Below are positions 22,401-36,340 of a stretch of 64,000 bases of DNA, one piece after another; the first letter of the stretch is position 1; the number at the start of each line of letters is the position of its first letter. The notes under the pieces are model-generated. The model did not search any database. It saw nothing but the letters and a program-made list of their open reading frames with translations, and was not told the DNA's origin. Origin of the DNA: Coffea arabica. Taxonomy: Eukaryota > Streptophyta > Magnoliopsida > Gentianales > Rubiaceae. The DNA is taken from contig NC_092317.1 of the NCBI RefSeq assembly GCF_036785885.1, positions 2,048,501-2,112,500 on the forward strand, given 5' to 3'. Position numbers and translations under genes: made by a program.

Positions 22401-25400
22401 TTGAGCAGTGTCTGTGTTTTCAACTGAGTAACATTTTCTTTCCTAACAAAGAAATCTTTATTGTTTCAGGAAAAAGGTGGGTGGGGGGATTGTGGGTTTT
22501 ATTGGCTGACATTTATTCTTACCAAATTAGAAAAGTTTCAATTAGAATGCTGAATGCAGTAGATTTTTGCTTTTTGATAACTACCAATTGCATAAGTTGT
22601 ACTGTACTGTTACAAGAATTATTTCAGTCACTATTAGCTAGTTTTATCATTAAATGGTTTCTTGTAGTTAATCTCAATTTCTCTTTCTTTTTAATGTTCG
22701 AATTGCAGTAAAGGGTTTGCAGCTTTTGGCTACATTTCCTAGGAGCTTCGCTCCTGTCTCATTGTTGCTGTTTGAGAACATTCTGTTGAAGTTGGTGTCA
22801 GCCATCACTTCTAACTTCGACAAGAAATTCTCATGGGGGCTGGAATTAAAGGCATTAGTGGAGATTGGCTTATATATTGAAGGGTATCAAGAGTCTGAAA
22901 AAGCAGCAACTTTTGCTAGGATTGTTGTAGACAAGTTTGTGTCTTGGATATCTTCTGATGAGCCTGCTATGCCGCTATCTCTCAAAATGCAAGCAATTTG
23001 TGAAACTGGAATGACAGGAATTAGCAATATGCTGAGAATTGTCCAAGGGATGGAAAAGGCTATATCTGCCAAATTCACTCAGGCTTATGTATGTAATTAG
23101 CTCGATTCCTTTGGTAGTATCTTTTTGTGGTTAAGGTGTTTTAAGGAAATTCTCTTTAATATGGATGCTGCAGTGCATTGTGCTACTTTTTGTTCTGTTG
23201 TTTCTATACTTGTAGTGCCATTAAATTGGACATAGTAACAGTTTTGCTTAGTCGTTGTGGATTACAAAGTATTCATCTTGCCTTCATACAGGTTGATGGT
23301 AATTTTGAGTCAGTGGAATTGGTAATCAAGGTTCTGGAGTGCTATAGTGCTAGGGTACTCCCATGGTATGTCTCTAAATTGAATTGCCTCCAATCTCTTA
23401 ATTACTTAGTTTCTGCTGTCTTGCAAAATTTTGTTTTTATTAAACAGCATTCTAGATGAAGCTATACATTTCACTTGACTATATTTTAATGATTTGATAA
23501 GTTAAGATAATGAACCTATCTCTTCATGTTATGTTTGATTTCCGTACCAATTGGATTTATATTGTGGTTGCTGAATTTAATTTCATGATCAGCACATCCA
23601 AGACCATGTTGGGGAACTTGACTCTTGAATTCACAACTAATTGCTGGTGGTTGAGATAGTGGTGACCTTCCATAATGAGTTAGGAGCTCTTTTGAAAGCA
23701 AAGAAGGATGAGACTTTTTCCTTTATCTTTTTATTTTTAAGCACACCAGATTTTGCTCTTTGAATCTTTCTAATTTTCTTGGCTTAGGAATGGGATATTA
23801 CTTACAACTTCAGCTTTTTTAGTTGTTATTATGTTAAATGTATGCTGGTCGTTAAGATTAATCATTTGTTATGATTGATAAATGCATCCTATTTCATTTT
23901 CTCACTGACTTTGATTTAAGTTCGTAGTTTATTTTGTTTACTAGGCTAAATCTCCTGCAGGAGGAAATATTGGAAGTGGGATTAAGAAGCTGTTTTCTTG
24001 TATATTGCCACATTCTGATATTTTAAGTTTAAGCTACCAACAATTATTTCCATGCAGATAGAAACACAAGCTTACAATGGTGGTCATGACTCCTGAATAT
24101 AATTACAGTAGCAGTTCCAAGTCGAATGCTACTATAGCTGGGTCCTATGCTTAGCTTGCTAAACTTCACTGATTGTATCATTGTAGTCATAAATGGACAT
24201 ATTTAAGGTTATTCAAACATTTAAGTGGAAAAATCTGTTAAAATCGCCTGATACCTTTGTTCAGAAATACTCACTCACTCATTTATCTTGTCAGACTGCA
24301 ACTATGTGTTGATCTCATTGGCAGATATTTGTCTCAAATGCTTGTTTGTGTTCCAGGTTTGAAATGAATGGAGGTTCTGAGGAAGTTGCTTGGAATTTGG
24401 CAGCTATTATTTGGGACAAGATTGACAATTCTAGTTCGGTCAATCTCACTGTTCAAAATTACGTAAGAATGACTGGCATATTTACTAATGATTGATGGTT
24501 CTCATTGACATCCGTTCAGTGTTTGAATAAAGAATTGCCTTTTTGGTTCCATAATCATATGTAAAAGTTTAGGAAGTTAATTTAAATAAAGCACTTCCTG
24601 ATCCTGACTAATGAAAATTCCTGTTTGAAAAATAACAAGAAAACATGTGTGTGTACTCAGGAACTTCTTGGTGCAGCTATGACAGCAATGAAACAAGCAG
24701 TTCGACGCTGTTCACAGGAAAGTCAGGAAAAGATTGTCAATAGAGCCTTTAGGGTACTATCAGCAAGCACCTTGTTTCCTCTGAAAGATTCACCATTTGC
24801 CACTTCCTTGTCCAATTCAGAAGACTCATACCTTAATCATCATGTTGACAGAGTTTCATGTAGAGATGAATGGATCATTTCACTGTATGCTTCAGTTGTT
24901 ATTGCACTCCGTCCTCAAACACACGTCCAAAATTTAAAGATGGTTTTACAGTTATTCATAATGGCCCTTACAAAAGGTCATATTCCTTCGGCTCAGGCAT
25001 TGGGTTCTTTGGTTAACAAATTGCCTTCAAAAACCAATGAAAGGCATTTGTCACAAGAATATGGTGTGGAAGAGGCAATAGATGTGATACTAACAAGTAG
25101 CATATGGAATTTCTGCCAGAGTAATACTCTCAGAAAATGCTCTTTGTTTGGTGGTGGCAATGAGATACATAATACTAAGTGCCTTGCTGGTTTAAATCAT
25201 ACCTCGGTTCACATTTCTGCAATTGTTGGACTGGCTTGGATAGGAAAGGGATTGATTATGCGAGGTCATGAAGGGATAAAGGACATCACAATGACTTTTT
25301 TAGGTGTCTTACTTGAGAACACCAATAATGGGGATTTTCCAGAGTCATGTGATCCAATTGAAGGCAAAGAGCAAGAAGTGATCCCTCTAATGAAATCTGC

Positions 25401-27712
25401 TGCTGATGCATTTCATATTCTCCTGAGTGATTCCGAAGATTGTTTGAATAGGAACTATCATTCAGTGATACGGCCACTTTACAAGCAACGGTTTTACAAC
25501 TCTGTTATGCCCCTTTTATTATCTTCAACGAGGCAATCTAATTCAATAATAACTAGGTACATACGGATATACCTCCAAATTTCCTCTCCTTAGTATTCCA
25601 ATGTTCTGATTTCTTCTAGGTAGTTGAATGATGTTGCCTCAAGCCCCTTCTGTTCTTATTCCTTTGTGGATCTAAAGCCATGTATTGTTGGCATTGTACT
25701 CCTTGATTTAATTTTTCTGGTTTAAGTTTGAAACTACGAAGCCTACTACTTCTCCTTTGTCCACCTTAATAGCTTTTTATGCCTGCTGTAAGCATCACTA
25801 GTAGAAGATTTTCCTCTCTCCGGTATGGTGATACTAGCATGAGCTCAACTTTCTTCGTAGTTAAATGTCATGTTTCGAACAGTGAGATTTTGCTCAAGCA
25901 CCATTCACCAGTTCCCCCCAAGATTTTGTGTTTTGCCCCCTTTTGTTCAGTAGCAGTTGCATTCTTTTTCTCTTCTCTCTACTTTCATGTGCTTGAATCC
26001 TTCTTCCTTCAGGGTTGTTAATTCTAAGCATTCCAGCAGGCGAGGTACAGGCTGGCAACATGTAGTGTTCAATTGTGCATTGCAGTGTCTAGATTGGTAG
26101 CATCAGTTAGGACTTGAAGAGTACTGCAGGCTTGTAATTTTGTTGTATTTATACCTATCAGAGAGAACCACGTTGATCCCCGCAGGAACTATAAGATATT
26201 CATCATAACTTTTCTTTAAGTACTTTGGAGCCATGGTCTTAAATGTCTATCGTTAAACTCTTAAATCATCATTTTGGATGATGGAACTGTCCTGTCAATA
26301 CTTTTGTGAATTGTGGCTTAACAAAAGCTACTGTTCAAATGTTTAGAAGCATAATACAGTAACCTTGTTTGTGACTGATATTGACCTTGTTTGTGACTGA
26401 TATTGGAATTGATGGAATAGAGTAATGGAATAGAATGTGCTCTTCATCAATCTTAAACATATGTATGCACTCAAGTACTAAAGATTGTGGTAAACAACCT
26501 GTTACAGATCCATGCTCTTCCGATCATTTGCACATGTAATATCAGAGACCCCTCTGTCTGCTATGATAAGTGAAGCTAATAAGGTTAGTATCCTAGAGCT
26601 TCCTGTCAATTCTATTTTGTTCTTGTTTGGGTTTGGGTTGATAAATCTACTCCAAAATTGGGCCCTTGTCTGCAGCTCATTCCCTTGCTTCTAGATAGCT
26701 TGTCCACCTTGACTGAGGATGTTATGCATAAAGATGTCATCTACAATGTCATTCTTGTCCTCTCTGCAATTTTGATGGACAAAAATGGTAAGGATGTTGT
26801 TCCATTGTCTGAGAGAATTTAATGTCCCTACTGAACGATGTTTCAGATTTTCTTTCATGAATCTGCAAGTTCTTTGATTTATGAACCAAGTTTAACCTCT
26901 TGGTCCAGGACAAGTAGCTGTTTTGGAAAATGCACAAGCCATAATTAACCAGCTTATTGGGCTTGCAGCGTATCCTCATATGATGGTAAAAAGAATTTTT
27001 TAATTGATATCTAGCTTTTTCTTCATGATGGACAAATCCAAAAACTAATTTGGTACACAATTAATGTGGGTAACAAACACTTGTGCAAATTTATGTCTAA
27101 GCAAAAATGAATTTGATCAGATGTGCTTCCTTTATAAATTCTGTAAAATTGTTCTCGTAATGTTTTAGGTAATTCGAGAGACAGCAATTCAGTGCCTTGT
27201 TGCAATGTCTGAACTGCCTTATGCGAGGATTTATCCATCGAGAACAAAGGTAGCAGTTAGTTATGTTGCATGTCTACGTGAACTCAATTATGTGTAACCA
27301 ATGATATATAAACATTATTTTCGTGATTTCAAATATTTTGCCATATTGTCTTTGTCAATTATCAATTACTAGGAAAGCTGCTTTTGTTGATGCACTCTCT
27401 CATTTCTCTACTTTTTGCGCAACCCAATTCTGTCCATGTGCATGAATATGCAGTTACATCATTTCATGCATACTAAAGAATGTTCTCTATATCCTTATAA
27501 GGTTTTACAAGCTATATCAAAAGCCTTGGATGATCCAAAGAGGGCTGTCAGACAAGAAGCAGTCAGATGTCGCCAAGCTTGGTTTGGGCAATCAAATAAA
27601 TGATGGTGTTCTTTTCCTTCTTCAATAGTGAAGGTTATAATTAGATTTTGCTCACTGGCAGCTGATGTTTTTGGACAGGGCATCAATTGCCTCAAGAAGC
27701 CTTCACTTTTGA
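16495..27712 (+). CDS. MMS19: MMS19/MET18 homologue, cytosolic iron-sulfur targeting HEAT-repeat protein
   Basis: Twenty exons join without a frame break to 1,155 residues (Arabidopsis is ~1,134): 16495-16566, 16780-16842, 16941-16995, 17202-17299, 17876-18034, 18185-18244, 18785-18973, 19936-19989, 20756-20842, 20934-21648, 22709-23088, 23292-23365, 24357-24462, 24661-25556, 26508-26583, 26676-26787, 26909-26985, 27169-27249, 27502-27581, 27679-27712. MMS19 works with AE7/CIA2B and CIA1 to hand Fe-S clusters to DNA polymerases, helicases and demethylases in cytosol and nucleus (established for the family). Evidence includes the N-terminal EDWRALRGALVGCLALLRRK and LCFELLECLLERYP blocks, ATPLFEPFAIPLLLDKLSSS, VKGLQLLATFPRSF, and the end KALDDPKRAVRQEAVRCRQA followed by WASIASRSLHF. 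HEAT-like helices run throughout. All introns read as GT-AG. It looks intact and functional. Confidence 0.93.
21969..21992. repeat. (AT)n microsatellite in MMS19 intron 10
   Basis: About eleven AT units within the 1,060-base intron (21649-22708). Useful only as a polymorphic marker. Confidence 0.85.
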
Positions 27713-29438
27713 AATACTAAATAACATCGAGTTCCAAGGCTTGTGAGATAAGGTTTACTATATTGCATCAGAATTAATGGTATTAGAAGTACTGCAGATG
27801 GGAAATAATGATGATCTTTGCTCATTTGTTGCTCTCAGGGAAGATGAAGAAGTACCATTGTCATGCTATACTAATCTTTCTTGGTAGCTGAAACTGGAAA
27901 CTACTCAGTCATGCATCTCAAATTGCAGGCATGCCCCTTCTATCTCGTAGTATTGCATTGTGTAACAATAAAATGTTACCTAAAAAGTTTGCAGGTTTAC
28001 TTTAGAGAAGCTACCTAGATACCTGGAAAGAAGGGATAGATTTCCAATGTGTTATTGTGATCACTTAACTGCAATATAAAGATCCATTGAGGCATATTTA
28101 CCATAAGTACACGAAATGATATATCAGCAAATTGAGTAAAACTAGTGGCACAATAAATTATCATGGAATTGGGTGTTTTCTATTTTAAAGCGATGAAATA
28201 AATCATGTTACTGAACCATTTAGCATGTAGCTCTTGATGACTCAATTGTGTGTTCCTTTTCAGCTTTCTTAAGCAAGTTGGAGTACCTTCTAGTCAACAA
28301 TAGAGGACTGCAGGGATAACGCATTCTTCATCTTGCCTGCTGTTCGGAAGTGTAGATGATTTTTTGCTTTCAATTGAGGCAGACAAGTGATTGTCCTAAA
28401 TTGTTAGCTAGTGTCAACATTGCCATTTCTTGGTCACCCTTCGGAGTAATTGGAGGATTTACCATGTCCTTGGTAGTTTGAGACTGACATATATTGCTCT
28501 GATAAAAGTGTTTCAAGAGGTCTCCAAGTTTCTGAAGCCGCTATATATGCAGCTTTGTTGCTGAATAGTTCTATTGGAGAATGATATCTCACCTTAAAAT
28601 GTGAGTTTGGGAGTTTAGAGCATTGATTTGTTTCATTAGGATGTTAATGTATATAGCTTAATTAGTAGAAGTGTGCTAATTGCCTTTTGTTCAATGGGGG
28701 CATTCTGCTTGCAGTCACAAGGTACAGCAATCATGACCATGTAAACTTATTGCAATTCCTCAACATAACAGGAAACAGCGAAAGAAGAAAATGACTGCAT
28801 CTTATTCAGTTATGTTCGCAGTGTCAAAGTTCTTTTCAATATTAACTTTCAGTCGTCCTTTTAGCTTTCCATAGTCTAATATATTGGACATTTTCTCTTG
28901 CCTCTGATTTTTTTTTTCTCGTGACGTTATCCAACACGAGGAATTCCAAAGGTGTTATGAAATTATTTTGCTTTTCCTTGGTAGTTCCAAAATGACCGAC
29001 TTTGAATTTCAATCTCACATTCGATCGTTCTTGTTGATACTTGAATACCTTCCTTCTTGGGTTAGTTATGGAAATTCAAGAACAAATCTTCTATATCCCT
29101 TTTAATTATAAGGTGAAAATTTTCCCAAATCCAATTAATTTGGTTTCATAACTTATTTTATTTTTTTTGTGTGTGTTTAATCACGAATACGATAAAAGCC
29201 AAGATACAGGTAAATCATGTCCAAATTTCAGGCAAAATTTTGTAAGTTGTAAGCAACATAAAAAGAAATGAGGGAAAAAATCCAAAATTTAGAAGACAGG
29301 AAAAATTTCGAGTTATCAAAATTTTCACAAGAAGCAAGGCAAAAATCCTATATCCCATTATATTTCTGCTGTCACTAATTGACTCTTGCACTCTCTGACT
29401 CTGTATAGTATCAGTTGGATAATTCCGTATAAACACAT
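27713..29438. other. MMS19 3' flank and convergent spacer to PAF1
   Basis: About 1.7 kb separates the stop of MMS19 from the stop of the convergent PAF1 gene. No gene, RNA gene or clear repeat was found. The AATAAA hexamers present (for example near 27968) are candidate polyadenylation signals, not decisive. Confidence 0.5.
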
Positions 29439-32400
29439 TCAATCAGACATATCATATTCGCCTCCACTGGACTGATCTGGCTCCATATCATCCACACTCT
29501 TCTGTGATTGACCAAGGCCATCTTCCATGTCCAATCTTGCTCTCTTCGAATTGAAACCACTCCCTTTTGATGCTGAATAACCCTACAAACACGAGGAACT
29601 CAAAGATCAGCCAGATGTTCTTGATATTTTTCAAAAGAAAGAAGAAAAATAAAGGTTAATTGGCATACCCCAACTTCCTTCAATTCTATTGCGGCTACAG
29701 TTGATCTCTTCCTTACAGTCAATCTCGAAGGTACAGGAAAATGTTCAACTTCTTCGCTTGATTTCCCTTCTCTAGCTCTCTTTTTTCTCAAAATTAGCTT
29801 CGTCGGTAGAGGCTGCATCAAAATATACTCTGTGTTAGCAAAATCCTCATAGAGAGCGTTTCCACCCCTCAACGATAAATGCCAAACTTTAAGTACAAGT
29901 AAATAAAGTAACACTAAAGAGCTCAAATAACATACCATATAGTGCGCCTCTGATTCGCCAAAGGTCACAAGATAAGTTGCGGGGTCGTCCGCATCATCCC
30001 CTCGAACCTGTCCATACATGAAGGATGTCTCAGTCAGCAGATGCAGTAAAAGTATCTATAGAAAAACTAAAGAAAGCATACATACATCCCAATGATATTC
30101 ACGAATCCAGGAGTATGAAACATCTTCACTTTCGTCATAGATATCCTTTGATAGCTGGAACGATAAACACATATACATTGACGATCATACAAAACTGAGA
30201 GAAAATCAGTCACGTTGAAATTATATTGCCATTTTTCCTCGAGTAAAAATTCAACTACCTCATTAGGTGAAGGAACCATATAAGCCAAAAATTTATCAGG
30301 TTTTGCCATATCAGAGCTGGTAGCCACAAAACTTTTCATAATTGCCTGCAATCATGAGCATACTTGTCACAAAACTCTCTCTTACTATGTTTAGTAATTA
30401 TGATTGAGAAACTGGTAATATAATCTGGAAAAATTACAGTATTCAGTGACAAGATAATCAATCCACTTTTTTCGGGTACATAATCAATCCACTTAGAATT
30501 GTTAAGACTTCATAGAAGTAATCAATCCACTTAGGACTGTTGAGACTCACGGCAATCGGTGACAAGATATTCAATCCACTTAGAACTGTTAAGACTTCAT
30601 ATGAAATAAACAATGTGTACAAAAATTAAAAGTGCTAGAAGAATTTATGAATTTCATAAGGGTTAAACAGCAGTAAATTCAGTAAATTCTTAGTCACATC
30701 ACAAAATCCCCCCCCCCCCCAACACCCTGCAAAAAAAATGACATGAATAAATTAGTATGACAAATGTGGGGGCCAGGAATGAGAAAATCCCCTTGCATCC
30801 CTCCCCTCCACACAATCACTAAAGGCTGCGATAATACAACTGAAAATAGAACATCCATATTAAAATCTCCTCCTTTCCCTCTAACTCTTCAACCTGTAAG
30901 AAAAGGTTGTATGATTTGTGTCTCGGATATACTAATCCTCCACGAGGGAACTCAAGAGTAATCAATGGTGGGCCAGTGAACTAACTCTTGACAGTCTGAC
31001 TTCAATGTGCAAAATGATGTAGTAAATACTTTGATGTATACAAACACGAATTAACAGATTTTACCTGAGATTCATGTGAATCACGGATACATTTATCCAA
31101 CTTGCTGTAAATTTCTGAGTCAGCAGTAGGAGCGCTATCAAAGTTTGCTACAACAAACTGGTCATCGTACCTGCCAAATCAGCAGTACTACATCAACTTT
31201 CACATAAAACCAAAGCCAATTCACTTGAAGAAACAGTCAATCAGCTATAAGAATCAGAGCCCAAAAAGCCATTCTTGCAGGTAATACGACACTTCTTGTT
31301 TCTTTATGGGGTCAACTAAAAATATTTGAGACCTTAAACAGGTAATGTGAATCTAAAATCATGTCTGCGCATGAATGAAATTTCTAATTAGACTCCAACA
31401 TTATATCCCAAAAACAGATGTACCACTTCTGGACAACTGTCCAGTTTCAGCAAGACATTTTTTTAAAGTGAATTTACTAAAACATCATATCCTTCCAGTT
31501 CTCTTCAAACTCCCAACAAGAGAATAAAATTTGTTTCCAGAACTCCAGAAGAAGACAAAAGAGCATTATTTAGTATGTTTTCTCTTCTCATCTTTTCTTT
31601 TCTTCCCTGCACTCCCAAACAAGGCCTAAATGACTTTGTTCCCAACTAAGTCTTAGATACAAGTAGAACTACAGTATACAGTAACTAGACAGACCTTTTA
31701 ATAACCCAAGGACTTCAAAGGGTTGTATAGTTACCCATACAAGTAGAAAAAAAAAATAAACCCTAAAAGACTCTGTTTAGAATACAAATTCTAACCAAAA
31801 GCAAGGGTGCAATATGTAGACACTTCCCCTCTTCCTGTACATAACTGCAAATATAAGTGCTAATAGACAATTACTGGCTTAAAAATTATGCAATGAAGAT
31901 GAAAAATGAAAAGATCTACCGATCAAAATCAGGAAAAAGCGGGAGAATATCAACAGCTTGTAATCTAGAATTAGTTGCATGAATAGGCCTGGCCTTGCAT
32001 GCCTCAAATGAAGCCTGAATTTCCTGGATCTGTCTTTCCCTGAAAATTACAATATATCATTTTATATGGCCCCAACAATCAGAATGTTTTTATATGCACC
32101 TCTTCGCATGGAAAATAGTATTTAAGCTCACAACTAACCTGCTATTAAGATTCTCCAAAAGATTGCGACCTTCTCGCAATTCTTTTGCCTGCTTTTCAGT
32201 GAGAGACTACAAAGAGAATCCAAGTTGTAACTTCCACCCCCGCAGTTCACATTAAAATAAACATCTTCAGACCAAATCATGCTGAATGGTACCTGTTTAG
32301 ACGACTCCATGCTAAGAGGAGAAATATATTGGGTTTTGACCAGCCAAGAAACACCTTGGTCGGTGGGCCTTTCTTTCCTTTTTATGCCATCTTTCTTAAT

Positions 32401-35400
32401 TGGGGTTACAGGATCATCATCACGTAATAATTCCTCATCCTCGGGATCTAGTTGCAGGCTTCTGCCTTTGGGTGGACTAATCGAGAAAGAAATTATGAAA
32501 GATCACCATTTGCATGCTTTAAAAATTTGTAATTAATTTTGGGGGAAAAGAATTGTCAAGGACATACTTATACACGCTGAGATCAAGCAAATCCAGTGAT
32601 ATTCCAAGATCCGGTTCAACATATAGTTCAGGTTTGTGCATTTTCTCCAGAGAAGTGATGGCATATTTTGTAAACCTGCAGACTTGGTTACCAATCTAAC
32701 AAAGGAACTAAAAACTAGAAACATTGAATGGAAGGCAAATATGAGGCAGAATCAAGTAAGGGATAGATATTTTCTTAGTTATTACTGCACAAGTTTTCTG
32801 CAAAATCAGAATCAAAATTTTGCAGAAGTGAAATAAAAGCACCTCCGATCATATCTAGTAAGCTGGGCAGGCGTACATTCAGTAAAATTGTATACATAGT
32901 AATTATTCATGGTTGCAATTTATAATGCATGAATATGATGTGTGAAAAGTACTTGACACATTCCAAATAGATCTAAATCTTGAGGTTCTAATGGTAGAAC
33001 TGTTATCAAGGGTTGATGACACATTAAGCGACACAAGTGCTAGAAAGATTAAATTTCCCAAGAAAAACGTTAGTATTGGAAGTTCCAGCATTCAAAATGT
33101 AGGAAATTGGAAATATAGAACCCAGCCATGCAGTGACTCTCATTGCAAGTAAATCGAGCATGACACACAACTATGCTGGAACTCAAAGCAAACATCAACC
33201 GTTCTAATGAATAAACGGAATAGAGAAAGGGAAGAGAGGCAGATGTTTCCACTTTCATTGAAGTTGCAGCTTATTGGATGATTCACTTCAGTCATAAGTC
33301 ATCTTCATAACAACTCTTTTTATAAAACTTCAAACTGCTTGACATGTCATGTAGAACCGTGTTCCATGCCTCCAATTAAATGAGCAATTTTGTTAAAGTT
33401 CTCCACCAATTAAACAGAAAAACTTGATGGTATTCCTGAGAAAGGTTTAATCTCACTCTGAATGGTAAAGAGTAAACGATCACGTCCAATTTCTACAAAG
33501 TTTTGTTTTCATACTCAGTTTCCTGGACAAGGCTACAATATCAATTGATTGATGATCATCTGCGACAATCCTACATTTCCCTTTACAATTAATCTGTTAG
33601 GAAATTATGCTGCATAGCCTGAATAAGGCTCACATTCACTCCCCATCAAACCACAATCTCTTTAATAAAATCAGTACTCAAGCCAGCCATTTCCATCCTT
33701 CAAGGTAATATGCCAAAACTTAGTTCTCTCACATCAAGACCATTAAATTTTTCAAGGAAAAAGAACAAAAAACTTCTTGCCCTACAGGTCACATTATCGT
33801 GAATTAAGATTTTAATTTATTGACAAGCTTATGATTAGTTAGCATACCGACTATATAAACAGAGCCACTATTACATAATTCATTAAAAGGAGGAGAAGTG
33901 AGTGGCAGGAAGAAAAGCAGGAAAAGGTTTCTTACCGATCTTTATCTCTCCTTAAAGACGTAAGCTTTGGTTGTGCTGTCTGATCAGGTAATTCATTCCG
34001 GAATCTGCAAAGATTACAAAATCAAATCAATGATATTCACACAGCAAAAAGTGAAGAGCAAAAGGAAAGCTTTTTCTTTTCGTGGGAAAATATAACACAA
34101 TTAGCAAAAACGACAAAAGTGAAACATCAATTGAAACAGGAAGTGATGTGTAGCATCATCAGATACAGAAAGCCCTGCAACTTGTTCTTCCTTTGATCAT
34201 AAAAAATGCACGACCACATTCTCTTCAAGGAAATGAAATGTTCTTTGCAAGTTCAGAATTCTTATAACAGTTTCTTTTTTCCAGAGAGGAAATAATTCCC
34301 TTAAAGTGGTGACCTTGGCCAGAGACTGGAGGCAGGAATGAATAAATCTCAATATCTTTAAGTTTACGTGCAGCAGATATGCGGCTAGGGCTAGGTTGGA
34401 TTGTATTTGGGTTGGATCTACTGTTTATGGATCGTTAGCATGGCAAAAGATGACAAGCAGTTTTAAGTTTGAGATGGGTCTCCAGGAGTGGGCCAGTGAA
34501 AGTAGGCTAGGCTTGATGCAGAAGAGAAAGTAGAACTCTTAGCATCATGATTTTTCACTTCTTTGAAGTCACCCTTATGGGTTAGGTCAACGGCTATATT
34601 TTTAACTTACAAATCCAACACAATAGCCAATTCATTTCAGTAAAATGCATTTCTCAAGAAAAATAATAAACAGAAAGTTATCAGCTTGTTGGAACTTATT
34701 ATTTTGTATATGTCCATGGTATTCTTTTAAAGACATCATAGCTTAGTGACCATTGACAACCCAATTTAAGAAGACACTAATGGATTTTGTTAGCTTTAGA
34801 GAAAGGATGCCACCTGTCAAACTATTGATACTACAAATCCACAATCTACCTTGCTAATTCAAAGTTGGATGCACACCAAAATTAACTTTTAACTTGTTTG
34901 AAAATTTTTAATGCCATTCTTATGATCATCCTCCAATCACAATCAAACAAGTGTTTAAGGGAAAAACAAAGAATAAACTTTTAAGCAATTGAATAGCATG
35001 GTATATGTTTTGTGTAATATGTTCTCTCTCGAACGTTAACTCAAAATGGTCAAAAGGAAGATTACTGCTCAATAGGTAATAATTTGCTCTATATCAGTAA
35101 AATTTTCACTAACGTGCGCACACAGAATTCACATATGCACGCAATAAATGCTTTACCAAAATCTAAAGTGCACCACTCATATCGCTAGTGTAAGAACAAA
35201 ACATTCTTAGAAATTACTGTCATAATGGCATGCTATAAACATCCTCATGTTGGTTAACAAGATAATGTCTAATCATCTAAACTTTCAGCACTACAAGTGT
35301 GTCACAATCAAATCCACATAAACATGTGCCCTTAGAAGGAAAAGGACAAATCTTTAAGCAACAACACAGATCCAATTGATGTTTCAGCATACTCACTTTA

Positions 35401-36340
35401 ACTTGCAAAGAAATGTCGTAGGCTTCTTCAACCGGTTCTCAATCCTCTCACCACTTAACAGAGGAGCAGTCCTCCTGTCGCCAATATGTGAGCCAGTAAT
35501 TGACCCATGCGCTTTTGTTCCAGAAGATATCATTTGGGTCTTCTGCAGCACTCTACTCTGTGATTCTTTAATGTGCTGCCTATGTTTTTCTTCCTGCCGT
35601 TGCTTCTCGTATTCTCTCTTCTTCCTCAACCTCCTCTCCTCCTCTGTCTCAACCCTCCCTGGAGGCCCACTGGGCTTTCTAGCTGGAACTTGAGGAACAG
35701 GAACCTTCTGCTGCTTAGCGTTCCCCAAATCACGCCACCCAGAATCTCTTCCTTCCCTCGATGGCCTTCTCTCCTCTGCATTCCTGTTTTCCTTGCTCTG
35801 ACCAGGAGGAAGTGACGAAGGTGGTGGCGGAGGCGATAACGGTGGCGGAGGAGGAGGTGGAGCGACAGAATTAGGGGGAGGAGAGGAAGGGGGGGGCGGA
35901 GGTGGGGGTGGCTGCAAGGGTTGCAAAGGCTGGTGCTGACTGTACTGGGAGTACTGACCAGATGGATAATACCCTGGAGCAGGCGGGGCAGGGCCAGGCT
36001 GCGGGGGCAAGGAAGTCGGAGGAGGAGGAGGTGGGAAGGACTTATCCTGGAGAGGCGGCGGAGGAGGATACTGATATTGTTGCTGTGCTGGCTGCGGCGG
36101 AATTTGATTCCGCGGAGGAGGATTGTATGGCTGCGGATAATTCGAATTTGGCGGCATTTGAGAATAACCCCAATTCTGAGAATACTGATTCCCTTGAGAT
36201 TGTTGCTGCTGATGAGGGGGCAAGGCAGGAGGTTGCAAAGGATTCTGATTCGCGGGCCCCGGCGGCGGCGGCGGCGGTGGAGGTGGCCGAGGAGCAAAAG
36301 TTGACTGAGGTGGCGGAGGAAATGGCCTATACGACGCCAT
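29439..36340 (-). CDS. ELF7: PAF1 homologue (EARLY FLOWERING 7), RNA polymerase II elongation complex
   Basis: Twelve exons on the minus strand join in frame to 704 residues: 35397-36340, 33936-34004, 32568-32675, 32293-32476, 32139-32206, 31920-32039, 31065-31170, 30259-30345, 30086-30154, 29936-30007, 29669-29812, 29439-29582. In plants this Paf1C subunit promotes H3K4/H3K36 methylation and FLC expression (family knowledge). The N-terminus (1-180) is a Pro/Gln-rich tail with long proline runs. Next is a charged coil (229-265, RVETEEERRLRKKREYEKQR), then the Paf1 core (KFRNELPDQTAQPKLTSLRR, EKMHKPELYVEPDLGISLDL, DSAPTADSEIYSKLDK, YSWIREYHWD). The C-terminus has basic PSRLTVRKRS and an acidic Ser-rich end (MEPDQSSGGEYDMSD). 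Arabidopsis ELF7 is ~589 residues as I recall; the extra length is mostly the proline-rich head. Confidence 0.92.
30440..30605. repeat. Tandem repeat in a PAF1 intron
   Basis: The unit AATCAATCCACTTAGAAYTG, followed by TTAAGACTTCAT, occurs three to four times with changes (about 30453, 30482, 30519, 30570), and GGTGACAAGAT-type segments occur twice. It lies in the intron 30346-31064. A run of 12-13 C residues follows at 30708-30720. Confidence 0.65.

Noticed and set aside
21649-22708. Suspected extra MMS19 exon (frame at 22222-22404) between exons 10 and 11
   Set aside because: Exon 10 joins directly to 22709 in phase to give YTGVKGLQLLATFP, which matches the family; no extra exon is needed.
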